A DNA stretch of 64,000 nt, taken from assembly GCA_032622095.1 (NCBI GenBank), contig CP136061.1, positions 13,037,287 through 13,101,286 on the forward strand, read 5' to 3'. This DNA is from Siphonodentalium dalli. Taxonomy: Eukaryota > Mollusca > Scaphopoda > Gadilida > Siphonodentaliidae. The notes below the pieces were generated by a model that was given only the letters and a program-made list of their open reading frames with translations, was not told the DNA's origin and made no database searches. The position numbers and the translations under genes are program-made. This document shows, piece by piece, positions 33,661 to 44,004 of this stretch. Positions within the stretch are counted from its first letter, which is position 1, and the number at the start of each line of letters is the position of its first letter.

Positions 33661-33661
33661 G

Positions 33662-33981
33662 GGTAGTAATGGTTTGATTAACTGATTGCGGTTTAATGTC
33701 ACTGTCAGCAATTGAGGCCACATCACAACATTGCCAGTTTTAGTGGTGGAGGAAATCTGCACACTTACGGCTAATCTAACAGTGATTTCAATGGCTGATA
33801 AACTCGTCGACATGTGCAGCAAACCGCCGGCCATAGGCAAGTAACTTGGAACTCCACCAGATAACGATTTCGAGTTTCAAAGTCCATGATGGAAACATGT
33901 GGATTTAAACCCATATCGCCGATGCTGGAGGGCGAGATGGCTTGGAGTTGTACCCCTTACCGACTGAGCCACCGAGGCCCC
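33662..33981 (-). mobile_element. tRNA-derived SINE inserted in the 50-bp array
   Basis: Read on the minus strand from 33981: GGGGCCTCGGTGGCTCAGTC then GGTAAGGGG holds an A-box (TGGCTCAGTCGG). About 45 bases on, GGGTTTAAATCC is a B-box. So the head is tRNA-like and the internal Pol III promoter is recognisable. The body contains 'cctccaccactaaaactgg', a conserved central block shared with 60299-60393. The tail ends in 'caatcagttaatcaaa'. Flanking 'agtaatgg' and 'aggaacgg' are diverged copies of the array's 'aggaatgg', fitting a target duplication of about 8 bp. Resembles bivalve tRNA-SINEs; the family name is not asserted. Confidence 0.78.
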
Positions 33982-34066
33982 CAGGAACGGACACACATTC
34001 TATTAGAATCTTAAATGCTGAAGGAGTTGAGTAGGAATGCATACACATTCTATCAGAATGTTAAAA
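33982..34066. repeat. Last two units of the 50-bp array beyond the SINE
   Basis: 'cacacattctattagaatct' and 'acacattctatcagaatgtt' with 'ctgaagg' spacers continue the array interrupted at 33662. Confidence 0.82.
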
Positions 34067-34444
34067 TCTGAAGGGGTCATAAATAGCAACCCTAATTTGT
34101 TCTGGCATGTAACCAGAACCACACATTTAATGTTATCTGGCCTATTAACTTTTCGGTGATCTAAAAATAAATTGGTTGAATATTATGGGCGCCTTTAAAG
34201 ATAAATCTCTATTGATTACATTTTATTTGGATAGTACGTGACACAGAGAGATCCAGAGATGAAGCACAGTTCTAAAGTTGTCAGAACAGCCATTTACACT
34301 GATATCCACAACCTCGAGATGACTGTGCTGCTTGACAGAGATTAAATTGATCGGATGTTAAGGCAGCAGTACTACAATACAATCTACGGTGTAATATTCA
34401 CCGTCGCGTAAATTGTATCCTTAAGATTCATCGTGATTCACATA
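34067..34444. other. Unassigned stretch
   Basis: No frame, hairpin or repeat relative found. Confidence 0.5.
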
Positions 34445-34850
34445 AGCCTGAATTTAGTGTGTCTGACATTTGTAGAATGATGTCCCCAGAAGGTGAATTT
34501 AGTGACGCTATCCCACAAAATGCACCCTCTGGAGACCTCATTCTGCTTAGACCTCATCTTCTGGGAAGTAAATTAACATTGTTTTTAGATACTTTTTCCC
34601 TTGTCAGTTTCTATATCCCCTAATTTGCAGAAGATAAAATGCATTGAGGTGACCAATGGGTGAACATCATCAACTTCAACTGGGAAACTTCAATATGATC
34701 CTCAAGATCTCCCATAGCAGTTGAGGCCTAAGCAGAATGAGGTCCCCAGAGGGTGAATTTGGTGATGCTAGCTTGCTATACAGGATACCATCACTAAATT
34801 CACCCTCTGGGGACCTCATTCTCTAAATGTCAGACACACTAATTTCAGGA
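34445..34850. mobile_element. Family B MITE, left palindrome partly deleted
   Basis: 'aagcctgaatttagtgtgtc' to 'gacacactaatttcaggat'. The left palindrome loses its loop ('gacgctatcccacaaaatgc'). Confidence 0.8.
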
Positions 34851-35164
34851 TGAGCAGTTATAAACTCCAATCTCGTCCAATCGATAGTTTTGAGACGTGT
34901 CTTTACGTCTACCATAACAGCAGCTAATAATTTTTTTGTATAAAAGAAAATAACTCATCACCAATGTATTGGCAAAACATTGGCATGATGCTAAACAATT
35001 CCCTGGAGTGTTCGGCAGTGTACATGAGAATATAATCTCAACTGTTTTTATATTTGTTAAGATTGTTTACTATGGCATAAAATATAGTCTCGCTTAATGT
35101 GGCTTATAATAACTATGATATAGAATATAGTCTCGCTTAATGTGGCTTAAAATAATTATGATAG
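34851..35164. other. Unassigned stretch with a 55-bp near-duplicate
   Basis: 'aatatagtctcgcttaatgt' plus 'ggctta(t/a)aataa' occurs twice (35081 and 35124). Otherwise unremarkable. Confidence 0.45.
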
Positions 35165-35272
35165 TGAGAGCTTTCCGATGAATGGCAACAAGCCATATTT
35201 CCGACTAAATCCTGAAAAATTACCCATAATTCTGCTGTGGTCAAGGAGTCGATTATATAGGGCATTACTGTA
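35165..35272. mobile_element. Family A MITE, right arm only
   Basis: 'gagagctttccgatgaatgg' to 'gggcattactgta'. TA at the right end; left arm absent. Confidence 0.82.
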
Positions 35273-35379
35273 TTTTATTACAAAAAAAACCAAAACATAC
35301 TGAAACATAAGGAATAAAAACTCAGAAAAAATTCTGCATTTTCTGAAAAATTTCTGAGTCGAAATATGCGTAAACCTCC

Positions 35380-35456
35380 ACCATGCGGGGTAGCATCACA
35401 AATTCACCCTCTGGGGACCTCATTCTGCAAATGACAGACATGCTATTACAAGGCTG
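35380..35456. mobile_element. Family B MITE, end fragment
   Basis: 'ccatgcggggtagcatcaca', 'aattcaccctctggggacct', tail 'gacagacatgctattacaag'. Confidence 0.72.
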
Positions 35457-35529
35457 GAGCTGAACCCAGATTTGATGAAACACTTAAACAAAGATTGAGC
35501 ACACGAAGGGATACAGTAACTTTAAATAC

Positions 35530-35955
35530 AAGCCTGATCGAGTTTAGTGTGCCTGTGCAGAAGGAGGTCCCCAGAGGGTGAATTTAGTGATGTTATCCCG
35601 CATAGCCGGCAAGCATCACTAAATTCACCGTCTGGGGACCACATTCTGCTTAGGCCTCATCTCCTCTGGAAAGTTTCTTTATTATAAAATTTCTAAAGAA
35701 ACTTCTCCACATAAATTCTATTTCTTTTTTAGTTTAATTTCTCTATATCCCCAAACTGGCAGACGACACATGACAATATTCACCATTTGGGACCTTCAAT
35801 CTGAGTCTAGGTCTCCCATAGCACATGAGGCCATACAGAATGAGGCCCCCAGAGGGTGAATTTGGTGATGCCAGCCCGCTATGCGGGTAGCATCACTAAA
35901 TTCACCCTCTGGGGACCTCATTCTGAAAATTACAGGCACACTAAACTCAGGCTTG
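35530..35955. mobile_element. Family B MITE, full-length subtype 1
   Basis: 'aagcctgatcgagtttagtg' to 'cacactaaactcaggcttg'. The middle lacks about 35 bp before 'gacaatattcaccatttggg'. Confidence 0.82.
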
Positions 35956-36031
35956 TTTAAATGTGTCTTCTTAATAAAATGACTAATGGAAAAAGGATTT
36001 ACACCAAGTGACAGGATAAGCTCTTGTCTTC

Positions 36032-36470
36032 TTGACCCTTTCTATAATTAATGGATTCTCCCATCAGAAATAAAATTATACATTGGAGTGGTCTATTATT
36101 CAATTGGAGGGGTGATCAGGTAATAAAAGCAGCCAGCAAACAGATACAGTAATGCCCTAAGTGATCGACTCCATAACCACAGCAGAATTATGGGTAACTT
36201 TTCAGGATTTAGTCGAGGAGAGCTTTCCGATGAATGGCAACAAGCCATATTTCCGACTAAATCCTGAAAAGTTAGCCATAATTATGCTGTGGTTATGGAG
36301 TCGATTACTGAGGGCATTACTGCAATACAAGAGCAAAATGATTCATAATAATTGGTGGGAAATGTTCAGATAATAAGTTAAACAAGTGATCTATGGTCAT
36401 TTGTTGAACTTATTATCTGAACATTTCCTGAGGGAAGTACACATCAATGAGTGTTTAGTATAGATTTAAG
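36032..36470. mobile_element. Family D TTAA element with nested family A
   Basis: Left end 'ttgaccctttctata', where the TTAA has decayed to TTGA. Interior 'attggaggggtgatcaggta', then the family A insertion, then the hairpin 'gttcagataataagttaaac' / 'tgttgaacttattatctgaa'. Right end 'gagtgtttagtatagattta'. Single terminal unit, unlike 40236-40907. Confidence 0.65.
36145..36324. mobile_element. Family A MITE, left arm shortened
   Basis: TACAGTAATGCCCTAAGTGA to 'gagggcattactgca'. The right TA has changed to CA. The left arm jumps from 'ggatttagtcg' to 'aggagagctttccgatgaat', losing about 40 bp. Confidence 0.84.
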
Positions 36471-36699
36471 GGTAAATGCAAATGACAGGCACACTAAATT
36501 CAGGCTTGTTTAAATGTGTCTTCTTAATACAATGACTAATGGAAAAAGGATTTACACCAAGTGAAAGGATAATCTCATCTCTCAAGAATCTGAAATTGAC
36601 AGAGGGAGCTATAATAAATCCAATGTGAATAAATTAGACCTGGGCTGTCTGTTGTCTGCTGCTCAAACACATTAGATAATAAAGAGGATTCTCAATTGT

Positions 36700-37135
36700 G
36701 ACCCGCCATATCAAATCCAGTCGTAAGTCGGGATTTTGTTTAACCTGTGCCAATGCATTCTCTTATATATGCGAGTCGACCATAGGTCGCCTCGCATATA
36801 TAAGAGAATGCATTGGCCTAACAATTTTTTATAATTTTTTTAAATAAATATTTCTTACAATTTTTAGAACATAAAATAAAAAAGCCCCACACATATATAG
36901 AAGCATATAGAAGAGTGTCGTCTGCTCATGTTTGTATGGGGCTCTGTATGGGTGAAATTATAAAATTGTTAAAGAATACAAGAAAAAATTATTAAAATTG
37001 TTAAAAATTGTTAGGCCAATGCATTCTCTTATATATGCGAGGCGACCTATGGCCGACTCGCATATATAAGAGAATGCATTGGCACAGGGTAAAAAAATCC
37101 CGACTTCCGACTGGATTTGATATGGCGGGTCACAA
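36700..37135. mobile_element. Palindromic-core element with GTGACCCGCCATATC ends
   Basis: 'gtgacccgccatatcaaatc' plus 'cagtcgtaagtcgggatttt' at the left and the inverse 'aaatcccgacttccgactgg' plus 'atttgatatggcgggtcac' at the right: a 45-bp terminal repeat unlike families C or E. Inside are two palindromic cores (about 36747-36816 and 37015-37082), around 'tagaagagtgtcgtctgctc'. Confidence 0.8.
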
Positions 37136-37350
37136 TTGTGGTCATTGCCGGCAGATAATATTGTGCATTTAGTGATGCCTTCCAGATGAATTGTACATAT
37201 TTTTCATTTGATTGGTAAATCAAATCGGACCGTGGATCTAAAACAATTTGATAACAAAGGCCAATGTTCTATTTGTATCTTTTTGTTAGAGAATAAAGGC
37301 ATTCACAGGTAGATTTTCATCCCCTTCCATCCCGACCGGTATGTTTGGTC
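37136..37350. other. Unassigned stretch
   Basis: No repeat relative or frame recognised. Confidence 0.5.
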
Positions 37351-37805
37351 CAGGCCTGAGAATAAGGTGCCTGTCATTTGCAGAATGAGGTCCCCAGGGG
37401 GTGATTTTAGTGACACTATCCCACACAGCTGGCAAGCATCACCAAATTCACCCTCTGGGGACCTCATTCTGCATGGCCTCATCTGCTATGGGAGACATAG
37501 AATCAGATTAAAGTTCCCAAATGGTGAATATTGTGATGTACACCCATTGGGAACCTCGATTATGCAATGTGTCGTCTGCCAATTTGGGGATATAGAGAAA
37601 CTAAAAAAGAAATATAATCTATGTGAAGAAGTTTCTATAGAAATTTTATAATAAAGAAACTTTCCAGATAAGATGAGGCCTAAGCAGAATGAGGTCTCCA
37701 GAGGGTAAATTTAGTGATGCTGGCCCGCTATGCGGGATAGCATCACTAAATTCACCCTCTGGGGACCTCATTCTGCAAATGACAGGCACACTAAACTCAG
37801 GCTTG
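37351..37805. mobile_element. Family B MITE, full-length subtype 1, inverted middle
   Basis: 'caggcctgagaataaggtgc' to 'cactaaactcaggcttg'. The middle ('tatgggagacatagaatcag', 'ttcccaatg' inverse) runs opposite to the 5048 copy, so this element lies in the other orientation. Confidence 0.82.
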
Positions 37806-38100
37806 CAAATGACCCACCATATCAAATCCAGTCGTAAGTCGGGATTTTTTTTAACCTGTGCCAATGCATTCTCTTATATATGCGAGTTGACCATAGGTCG
37901 CCTCGCATATATAAGAGAATACATTGGCCTAACAATTTTTTATCATTTTTTTTAAATAAATGTTTCTTACAATTTTTAGGACATAAAATAAAAAACATCC
38001 ATTACCCTGCAGGGAGCCCCACACATATATAGAAGCATATAGAAGAGTGTCGTCTGCTCATGTTTGTCTGGGGCTCTGTTTGGGTGAAATTATAAAATGT
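37806..38100. mobile_element. Left half of the GTGACCCGCC palindromic-core element
   Basis: 'atgacccaccatatcaaatc' plus 'cagtcgtaagtcgggatttt', a core (about 37858-37928) and the middle to 'tttgggtgaaattataaaat'. The right core and end are missing. Closely related to 36700-37135. Confidence 0.75.
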
Positions 38101-38151
38101 ATGGTTGTATGATAAACTTATTATATGAACATTTCCTAAGGGAACTTAGAT

Positions 38152-38272
38152 GAGTCCCCAGTTTATAGCGGAATTTACAAAACGAGTCCAGTAAATTAGG
38201 TCTAAAGGCTCGGACCAGACCTAATTTACTGGACGAGTTTTGTAAATTCCGCTATAAACTGGGGACGAGTCA
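38152..38272. repeat. Hairpin with about 50-bp near-perfect stem
   Basis: 'gagtccccagtttatagcgg' plus 'aatttacaaaacgagtccag' plus 'taaattaggtct' pairs with its inverse ending 'ataaactggggacgagtc'. The loop is about 13 bases ('aaaggctcggacc'). No other copy in the window. Size and pairing would suit a hairpin RNA, or a small foldback element; the sequence alone cannot decide. Confidence 0.75.
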
Positions 38273-38820
38273 TAGATTCTATTTATTACATGACCAAAAC
38301 CTCGACAAAACATATGTAAATCAACAAATGGGATGCGAAATTAACATCGGCTTCTATAAGGCATGCAATGACGTTTCACGTAACTACTAGTATGCGTTGT
38401 TTGTCAGCGTAAAGAAATAGTCTCAGATAAATAAAGACTCTTTGCCGTATTTAATGACGTATATTTAATGACATAACTTTTCAAACTCTTCATTCATTAT
38501 AGTTTGTTAGAAAAATATTGGAAGCCATAGTATTTTGATATGTATCGTACGGAATGTAAACAGACGATTAACACTGGAAGTCAAATGTCACCTGGCACTA
38601 TTCCTGTTATTAAACCAACATTTAATATCACAATTTATAGAATGGGTTTATTGAATGGAATAAGGGTAGGATCATGTTATAATTTATAGCATGGGTTTAT
38701 TGAATGGAATAAGGGTAGGATCATGTAATAAAAAGGTTTACAAATAAAATATTAAAAATTTATAAAAAGTTGGTTGAGAATCTAATAATTGATTTATATT
38801 GGCCTCAACACTCTACTCAC
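38273..38820. other. Probable intron sequence 3' of the candidate exon
   Basis: Read on the minus strand, this follows the GTGAGT donor at 38820. It contains a 45-bp direct repeat ('ggtttattgaatggaataag', 38645 and 38694). No following macro-domain exon was identified here. Confidence 0.45.
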
Positions 38821-39120
38821 CTCTATTCCTTTCTCTTTATAATCCCCGAAGAACGACTCCCACGCAGCCACCATTTTAGGATTTTTGTCCCTCAGTTTGT
38901 ATGTGACTTTAACTTTGTTTTTGTCCTCGACTCCTGGGACTTTAACTTTGTTTTTGTCCTCGACATTTTCTGGTGGTGACGGTAGATTCACGTCATTGTT
39001 TGCTCCGTCCGTAACCTCCTCACTCATTTTGATGCTATATTAGAGAGAATCTAAACTTTAGGTTTCTTTGTCGTAAACAGACTTAAAAATCCACCTTGGA
39101 CACAAATTCCTCAGACAATC
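38821..39120 (-). CDS. Candidate first coding exon, possibly of a macro-domain-like protein
   Basis: This is the best-supported genuine exon. On the minus strand a pyrimidine-rich 3' splice site, GTTTTCTATTTTCAG, ends at 39121. About 93 nt of untranslated leader follow, then ATG at 39027-39025 (AAAATGA, A at -3). Sixty-nine codons run to 38821 and end exactly before GTGAGT, a consensus donor in phase 0. The peptide starts MSEEVTDGANN, is acidic and proline-bearing, and contains VEDKNKVKV twice (residues 22-30 and 33-41), a recent in-frame duplication. It then has VTYKLRDKNPKMVAAWESFF and GDYKEKGIE. The last part recalls the start of macro (ADP-ribose-binding) domains, where a sentence like 'VSxGDIF' would open the next exon, but that exon was not found in the window. 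Real exon: fairly sure. Macro-domain identity: tentative. Confidence 0.55.
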
Positions 39121-39141
39121 CTGAAAATAGAAAACATTCTC

Positions 39142-39605
39142 TTAACCCTTTACCCAACAGAACGGCCCTGTGACAATGCATTCTCTTATATATGCGAGTC
39201 GACCATAGGGCGCCTCGCATATATAAGAGAATACATTGGCTTAACACATATTAAAAATGATAAAATTGTCAAAGAATGTAGAAAAATATTATAAAAATTG
39301 TTAAAAAATGTATGAAAAAATTATAAAATTGTTAAAGAATGTAAGAAAAAATGGTAAAAAGTGTTGAAAAAGAATTTTTTTAGGCCAATGCATTCTCTTA
39401 TATATGCGAGGCGACCTATGGTCGACTCGCATATATAAGAGAATGCATTGGCACAGGGCATAACTGTAACCATCACAATGTGGTCAATGAACCGGTTCCA
39501 ATGATATCCATATTTGTATGGTGTTATTGAGACAGACCGCAGATATTTTAGGCTGTTGAAGCTTTATTAGGGCGTTTTTGGCCGTTTTGTTGGGTAAAGG
39601 GTTAA
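39142..39605. mobile_element. Family C TTAA MITE close to the exon splice site
   Basis: TTAA at 39142-39145 and 39602-39605. Cores at about 39169-39238 and 39384-39452. Its edge is about 20 bp upstream (in transcript sense) of the candidate 3' splice site, so it forms the end of the preceding intron. Right-arm variant 'gggcgtttttggccgttttg'. Confidence 0.87.
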
Positions 39606-40235
39606 AATAAGAGGCCAATCACATTTGGCCATTGTTTAAAGATAAAGAGTCGGTATTCAGTATTGCTGTTAAAATAGAAACATCCATTAAAACTGCCATA
39701 AACAGCAAGAATATTATATTATAGACAAACCCTGTTCTTATACCAATCATCAATGTCATGTAAATTGCATATGGTATCCAAAATGCGAACATCATTTTTA
39801 CCTCTTTTTAAGTACTCCCGATGGCAAACATCCCTACGACATTTCAAATTCAGGTCCGATAACTCAGGCAGTGATTTATGCCTGGACCAAATTAAAGACA
39901 TGTCATGGACTTGTTCAGGTGCATGAAACTGATAAGTTAGTACTCAAGCGCTATACCAATGGTGGGAATGTAGCATTCTTACTAACATTTACCGAAAATC
40001 TAACAGAAATCAACCTTACCACTCCATAGATATCATCGTCTGAACTATATAAGATTGACGGTGTGTGTGCTGTAAATTTGGTTTAATATTCGTAAAAATA
40101 ACTACTTTGAGCAAGATTATTCTCCATTTCTATTTGATCACACAACTGGAGTGTTTCACATCACTTTAAGTCAATCCAGTAATACCCCCATTTTCATTGA
40201 ATGTGGGGGTAGGGGTATATGGAGAGTAACCCAGA
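39606..40235. repeat. Dispersed repeat shared with 55365-55745
   Basis: 'aattaaagacatgtcatgga' plus 'cttgttcaggtgcatgaaac', then 'aatattcgtaaaaataacta' plus 'ctttgagcaagattattctc' (39888-40165), matches 55365-55745 at roughly 75-80 percent by eye, colinear. No frame is conserved between the two, so it is likely an old interspersed element. 39606-39880 is unassigned. Confidence 0.6.
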
Positions 40236-40907
40236 TTAACCCTCTCTATACTAAATGGATTCTCCCAATCAGTAATGAAAGTCTACATTTGAATGATCTA
40301 TTATTCATTTAGAGGGATGTTAAAGTGATAAAAGCAGATGACAGATAAATAAAAGTTCAGAAAGTGTCCTATTTATTGAGGGAAAAGTTTAGATTATAAG
40401 TTCAATAAAAAAATCTGAACTTATTATCTGAACATTTTCTATGTGATAACTACTCATCAATGATGCTTTAGTACACAAAGGGTTAAACATATCTGAACAT
40501 TTTCTATGTGATAACTACTCATCAATGATGCTTTAGTATAGAAAGGTTAAACTTATCATCTGAACATTTTCTATGGGATAACTACTCATCAATGATGCTT
40601 TAGTGTAGAAAGGGTTAAACTTATTATCTGAACATTTCCTATGTGGTAACTACTCATCAATGATGCTTTAGTATAGAAAGGGTTAAACTTAATATCTGAA
40701 CATTTCATATGTGATAACTACTCATCAATGATGCTTTAGTATAGAAATGGTTAAACTTATTATCTGAACATTTCATATGTGATAACTACTCATCAATGAT
40801 GCTTTAGTATAGAAATGGTTAAACTTATTATCTGAACATTTCATATGTGATAACTACTCATCAATGATAACTACTCATCAATGATAGTTTAGGATAGAAC
40901 GGGTTAA
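40236..40907. mobile_element. Family D TTAA element with right terminus amplified (68-bp units)
   Basis: Left end TTAACCCTCTCTATACTAAA. The right end inverse is TTAACCCTTTCTATACTAAA. After the interior, the terminal segment 'ttaaacttattatctgaaca' plus 'tttcatatgtgataactact' plus 'catcaatgatgctttagtat' plus 'agaaaggg' repeats. TTAA recurs at 40483, 40547, 40615, 40683, 40751, 40819 and 40904 (spacing mainly 68 bp). The last unit has an internal 17-bp duplication. Confidence 0.85.
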
Positions 40908-41600
40908 AACCTGAACATGTCCTGAATGTATTAAATGTACTCACCTGACATATAAATACCCCCTTTAACAGAAAACCAATAATAATCCAAACACGAACCA
41001 ATTTATACGATCAGCGTCTAAAAGCCACAGAAACACTGTCAGCAAGACTCACAAAATGAATCGAATCGTAACCATTAACTATATTAAAATCAGAATAGCA
41101 TGCTCGATCCACCTCCAAATCCAGGCTTTTACAAAATAAACACAGACCTGCAGTCGATCCGCCTCCAAATCCAGGATTTTACAATATAAGCACAGACCTG
41201 CAGTCGATCCAACTCCCAGTCCAAGCTTTTACAATATAAGACAGACTGCCTGCCTTACATGGAGCTACCGGTATCCTGACCAATAGATCTAGAGAGCTCA
41301 CAGCACAGCGTTCTCATCAGACCTCCATCTATGCTATATGCTAGATGCTTATATTATATCATTCGATCCACAGTAATATCGGCGCTGTGAGGTCACACCC
41401 AATGAAGATTCCGACAATCTGTGTTCTTTATCAGTGTAGCATTGATGGATCGGGCGGATGGATCGGGCGGATGGATCGGGCGCGACGCAGCTCCATTCTT
41501 TTATACATTTTATTCATCAATAATTTTGTTCTAACGCTGTCAGCTTTTCTCATGTCACATATATTGTCTCTGCGCTGGAGATTGCAATCTTGCTGTTATT
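40908..41600. repeat. Unassigned stretch with two short tandem repeats
   Basis: Three units of about 55 bp ('gtcgatccgcctccaaatcc' plus 'aggattttacaatataagca') lie at 41099-41240. Three 15-bp units 'ggatcgggcggat' lie at 41450-41482. The 85-codon frame at 41345-41602 overlaps the latter and has no recognisable domain. Confidence 0.6.
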
Positions 41601-42200
41601 AGTATTAAAAGATGTATTCTACTATTCAAGACTTCAGACCTCCAATTACAACAACAACATGAACAAAATTTAATCAATCATAGAATCATTATTCGATTTG
41701 CAAGGAAAAAATGCTGAAAGCTCAGTGTTATTTGGATTAAAAATTCATAATTTACAGGTTGATATTACAATGTAATATTTAAAAGGGCACGCTGTACCGG
41801 TTTTAAATTCCGAGAATAATCAAAATTAGTGAAACATACTTAAAGATGTATTCAGGTATCCAGACCTCCAATTACAACAGCAACATTGTGAACAAAATTT
41901 AATCAATCATAAATCACTATTGGATTTCCAAGGAAACAATGCTGAAAAGTGTTATTTATATTAAAAATGAATAATTTGCAGGTTTATATTTCTATTTAAA
42001 GGGCACGCTGAACCAGTTTTAAAATCCGAGAAGGATCAAAATTAGTGAAACATAATTAAAGACATATTCAGGATTCCAGACCTCCAGTTACAACAACAAC
42101 GTTAAATTTCTGCTTTATTTTGTTGAGAAAAATTTTGAAAATTAACAAATTGATTTTGTGTCGCTCTAATTTACATTGAAATGGTATAAAATGAATTTAT
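41601..42200. repeat. Tandem repeat of about 215-235 bp, 2.4 units
   Basis: 'cagacctccaattacaacaa' recurs near 41637, 41868 and 42077. Between, 'ggcacgctgtaccggtttta' and 'aaattagtgaaacatactta' recur (41787 and 42002; 41824 and 42040). Diverged units, not in frame with any ORF. Confidence 0.8.
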
Positions 42201-43136
42201 AGAATCACCGGTAATATCGACGTTGTGAGGTCACAGCTAGGGGCTTGCGAATCTTAGATTTTGGTTCGAATTCAATCTTGAATCGAATATTCAAAATTTT
42301 TCGAATCAAATCGATTATCAAATCCCCGAAATCCAAATGTTGAAATCATCAATATTTATCGCTTAAAGTGGCATGTCCTGTTCTTGGTTATAAGCCAGAG
42401 GAGAACAGTTAGGAAATAGTTAATTTATACATTGTTTTAAACAGCATATTTGAGTTTGAATTAAGATTGTATATTTATTCCTCAACTCAAACATATAATT
42501 ATATTATTTACCAGCTGAGACAGCTAGGCTCCCTTTGGGAGGCTTTGTTCAGTGTCGGAGGGCCTTGCGGCCCCTTTGTATGTTAGGGGCCTGCAGCCCT
42601 TGTGGAACCCCTTCATTTTGATTTTGAGCACTTAAACATTTTGAATTAAAACAAATTATAATTTTAATTGAAATAATTTTTTTTTAAATAAACATTTTTG
42701 TTTGAATTAATTTTAAATTAATTTTTTTGTTTTTTTGTTTTTTTTAAATCAAAATTTTGAAATACTAAAGCCTTTATAACATGTGCCAGGGTACCCCGAG
42801 TCACCACACCAAATTTGGTTGAAATCGGAGACTGGGAGAAAAATCCAGACGTACAGATATACCGACAGATGCTGCTCTTTTATATATATGGATTGGTTGG
42901 AACAAATTAAAAGAAAATATTATTTCTAGTGAAATTAGCTGCTCTTTTGGATTGTGTCTCTGATTCAAACTAACTATTTTATACCTATGACTGCCACTGA
43001 AGCTAAGTTTAGAGAAGAGGACAAAATCTTCAACATTTAGGAAAATTTATCCAAAAATAATTTATAAAAGTGGTCTGAGACTCGTACAAATTTTATCATA
43101 AAATTAATCTTGATTCTTTTGTACTGCATCACAGAG
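42201..43136. other. Unassigned stretch with AT-rich low complexity
   Basis: A run of T/A-rich DNA lies at 42640-42760. 'gaatcgaatattcaaaattt' near 42280 and 'taggggcttgcgaatc' near 42237 resemble the start of a hAT-type end, but no partner end or 8-bp duplication was found. 42800-42880 has 'caccaaatttggttgaaatc' and 'acgtacagatataccgacag', phrases common in pearl-like repeats. Confidence 0.45.
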
Positions 43137-43536
43137 TTAACCCTTTACCCAACAAAACGGCCAAAACCGGCCAAATAAAGCTTCAACAGCCTAATATATC
43201 TTCGGTCTGTCTCAATAGAACCATACAAATATGGATATCATTGGAACCGGCTCCTTGACCACATTGTGATAGTTACAGTTATGCCCTGTGCCAATCCATT
43301 CTCTTATATATGCGAGTCGACCATAGGTCGCCTCGCATATATAAGAGAATGCATTGGCCTAAAAAAAATCTTTTTTTAACACTTTTTACCATTTTTTCTT
43401 ACATTCTTTAACAATTTTATAATTTTTAATGTGTTAAGCCAATGCATTCTCTTATATATGCGAGTCGACCTATGGTCGACTCGCATATATAAGAGAATGC
43501 ATTGGCACAGGGCTGTTCTGTTGGGTAAAGGGTTAA
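43137..43536. mobile_element. Family C TTAA MITE, complete
   Basis: TTAA at 43137-43140 and 43533-43536. Cores at about 43289-43358 and 43438-43505. The second core reads 'gcgagtcgacctatggtcga', making it an exact rather than near palindrome at its centre. Confidence 0.87.
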
Positions 43537-43753
43537 GGCTATAGATCATATTCTGAAATTGGACTTGTCTATTCGTACAATACATTTGATATTGATCAAG
43601 ATAAATAATTACATTTGTCGAGCCGAAAAACCCCCCCCAAAATGTCCAGCGATATAAATTAAACAGAAGCGGTTTTCAATAAGAGTTTGACTGCTGGTAA
43701 ATCACAGAGTGTTGGTTTAAAGATACATTCAAGTTTCTAAGATAATTTTTGCC

Positions 43754-43940
43754 TTACCCTTTCTATACTAAATGGATTCTTCTTCAGCTATAAAAGTATA
43801 TATTACTCATTTGGAGGGGTGTTCAGAAATAAATTAGCAGACGACAGACAAACAAAAAGATTAAACAAGTGCAGAAGGATTCATTATAGTCATTGGTGTG
43901 AAATGTTCAGACCGTAAATTAAACAAACGATTTTTGCAGT
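43754..43940. mobile_element. Family D element, left part
   Basis: TTACCCTTTCTATACTAAAT, 'ggattcttcttcagctataa', 'ttggaggggtgttcagaaat', 'gcagacgacagacaaac', then 'gtgtgaaatgttcagaccgt'. The hairpin tip and the right end are lost. Confidence 0.65.
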
Positions 43941-44004
43941 TTTGGACAAGGAACCAGTCTATTCAACAAGAACGCAAATAAACAGACGCGAGAGTCGCAG
44001 AAAC

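Larger units (their letters stand above)
35940..36585. repeat. Direct duplication of about 95 bp, 545 bp apart
   Basis: 'gcttgtttaaatgtgtcttc' through 'aatggaaaaaggatttacac' and 'caagtgacaggataa' at 35950-36030 recurs at 36505-36582 with few changes, each preceded by 'gacaggcacactaaa(c/t)tcag'. The element between the two copies is family D. Confidence 0.75.

Noticed and set aside
33900-33981. Functional tRNA gene
   Set aside because: A- and B-box-like sequences are present, but a clean cloverleaf acceptor stem is not, and the sequence continues into a SINE body with a tail and target-duplication-like flanks.
42230-42310. Third hAT element starting 'taggggcttgcgaat'
   Set aside because: No matching inverted end or 8-bp duplication was found downstream, so it cannot be supported.
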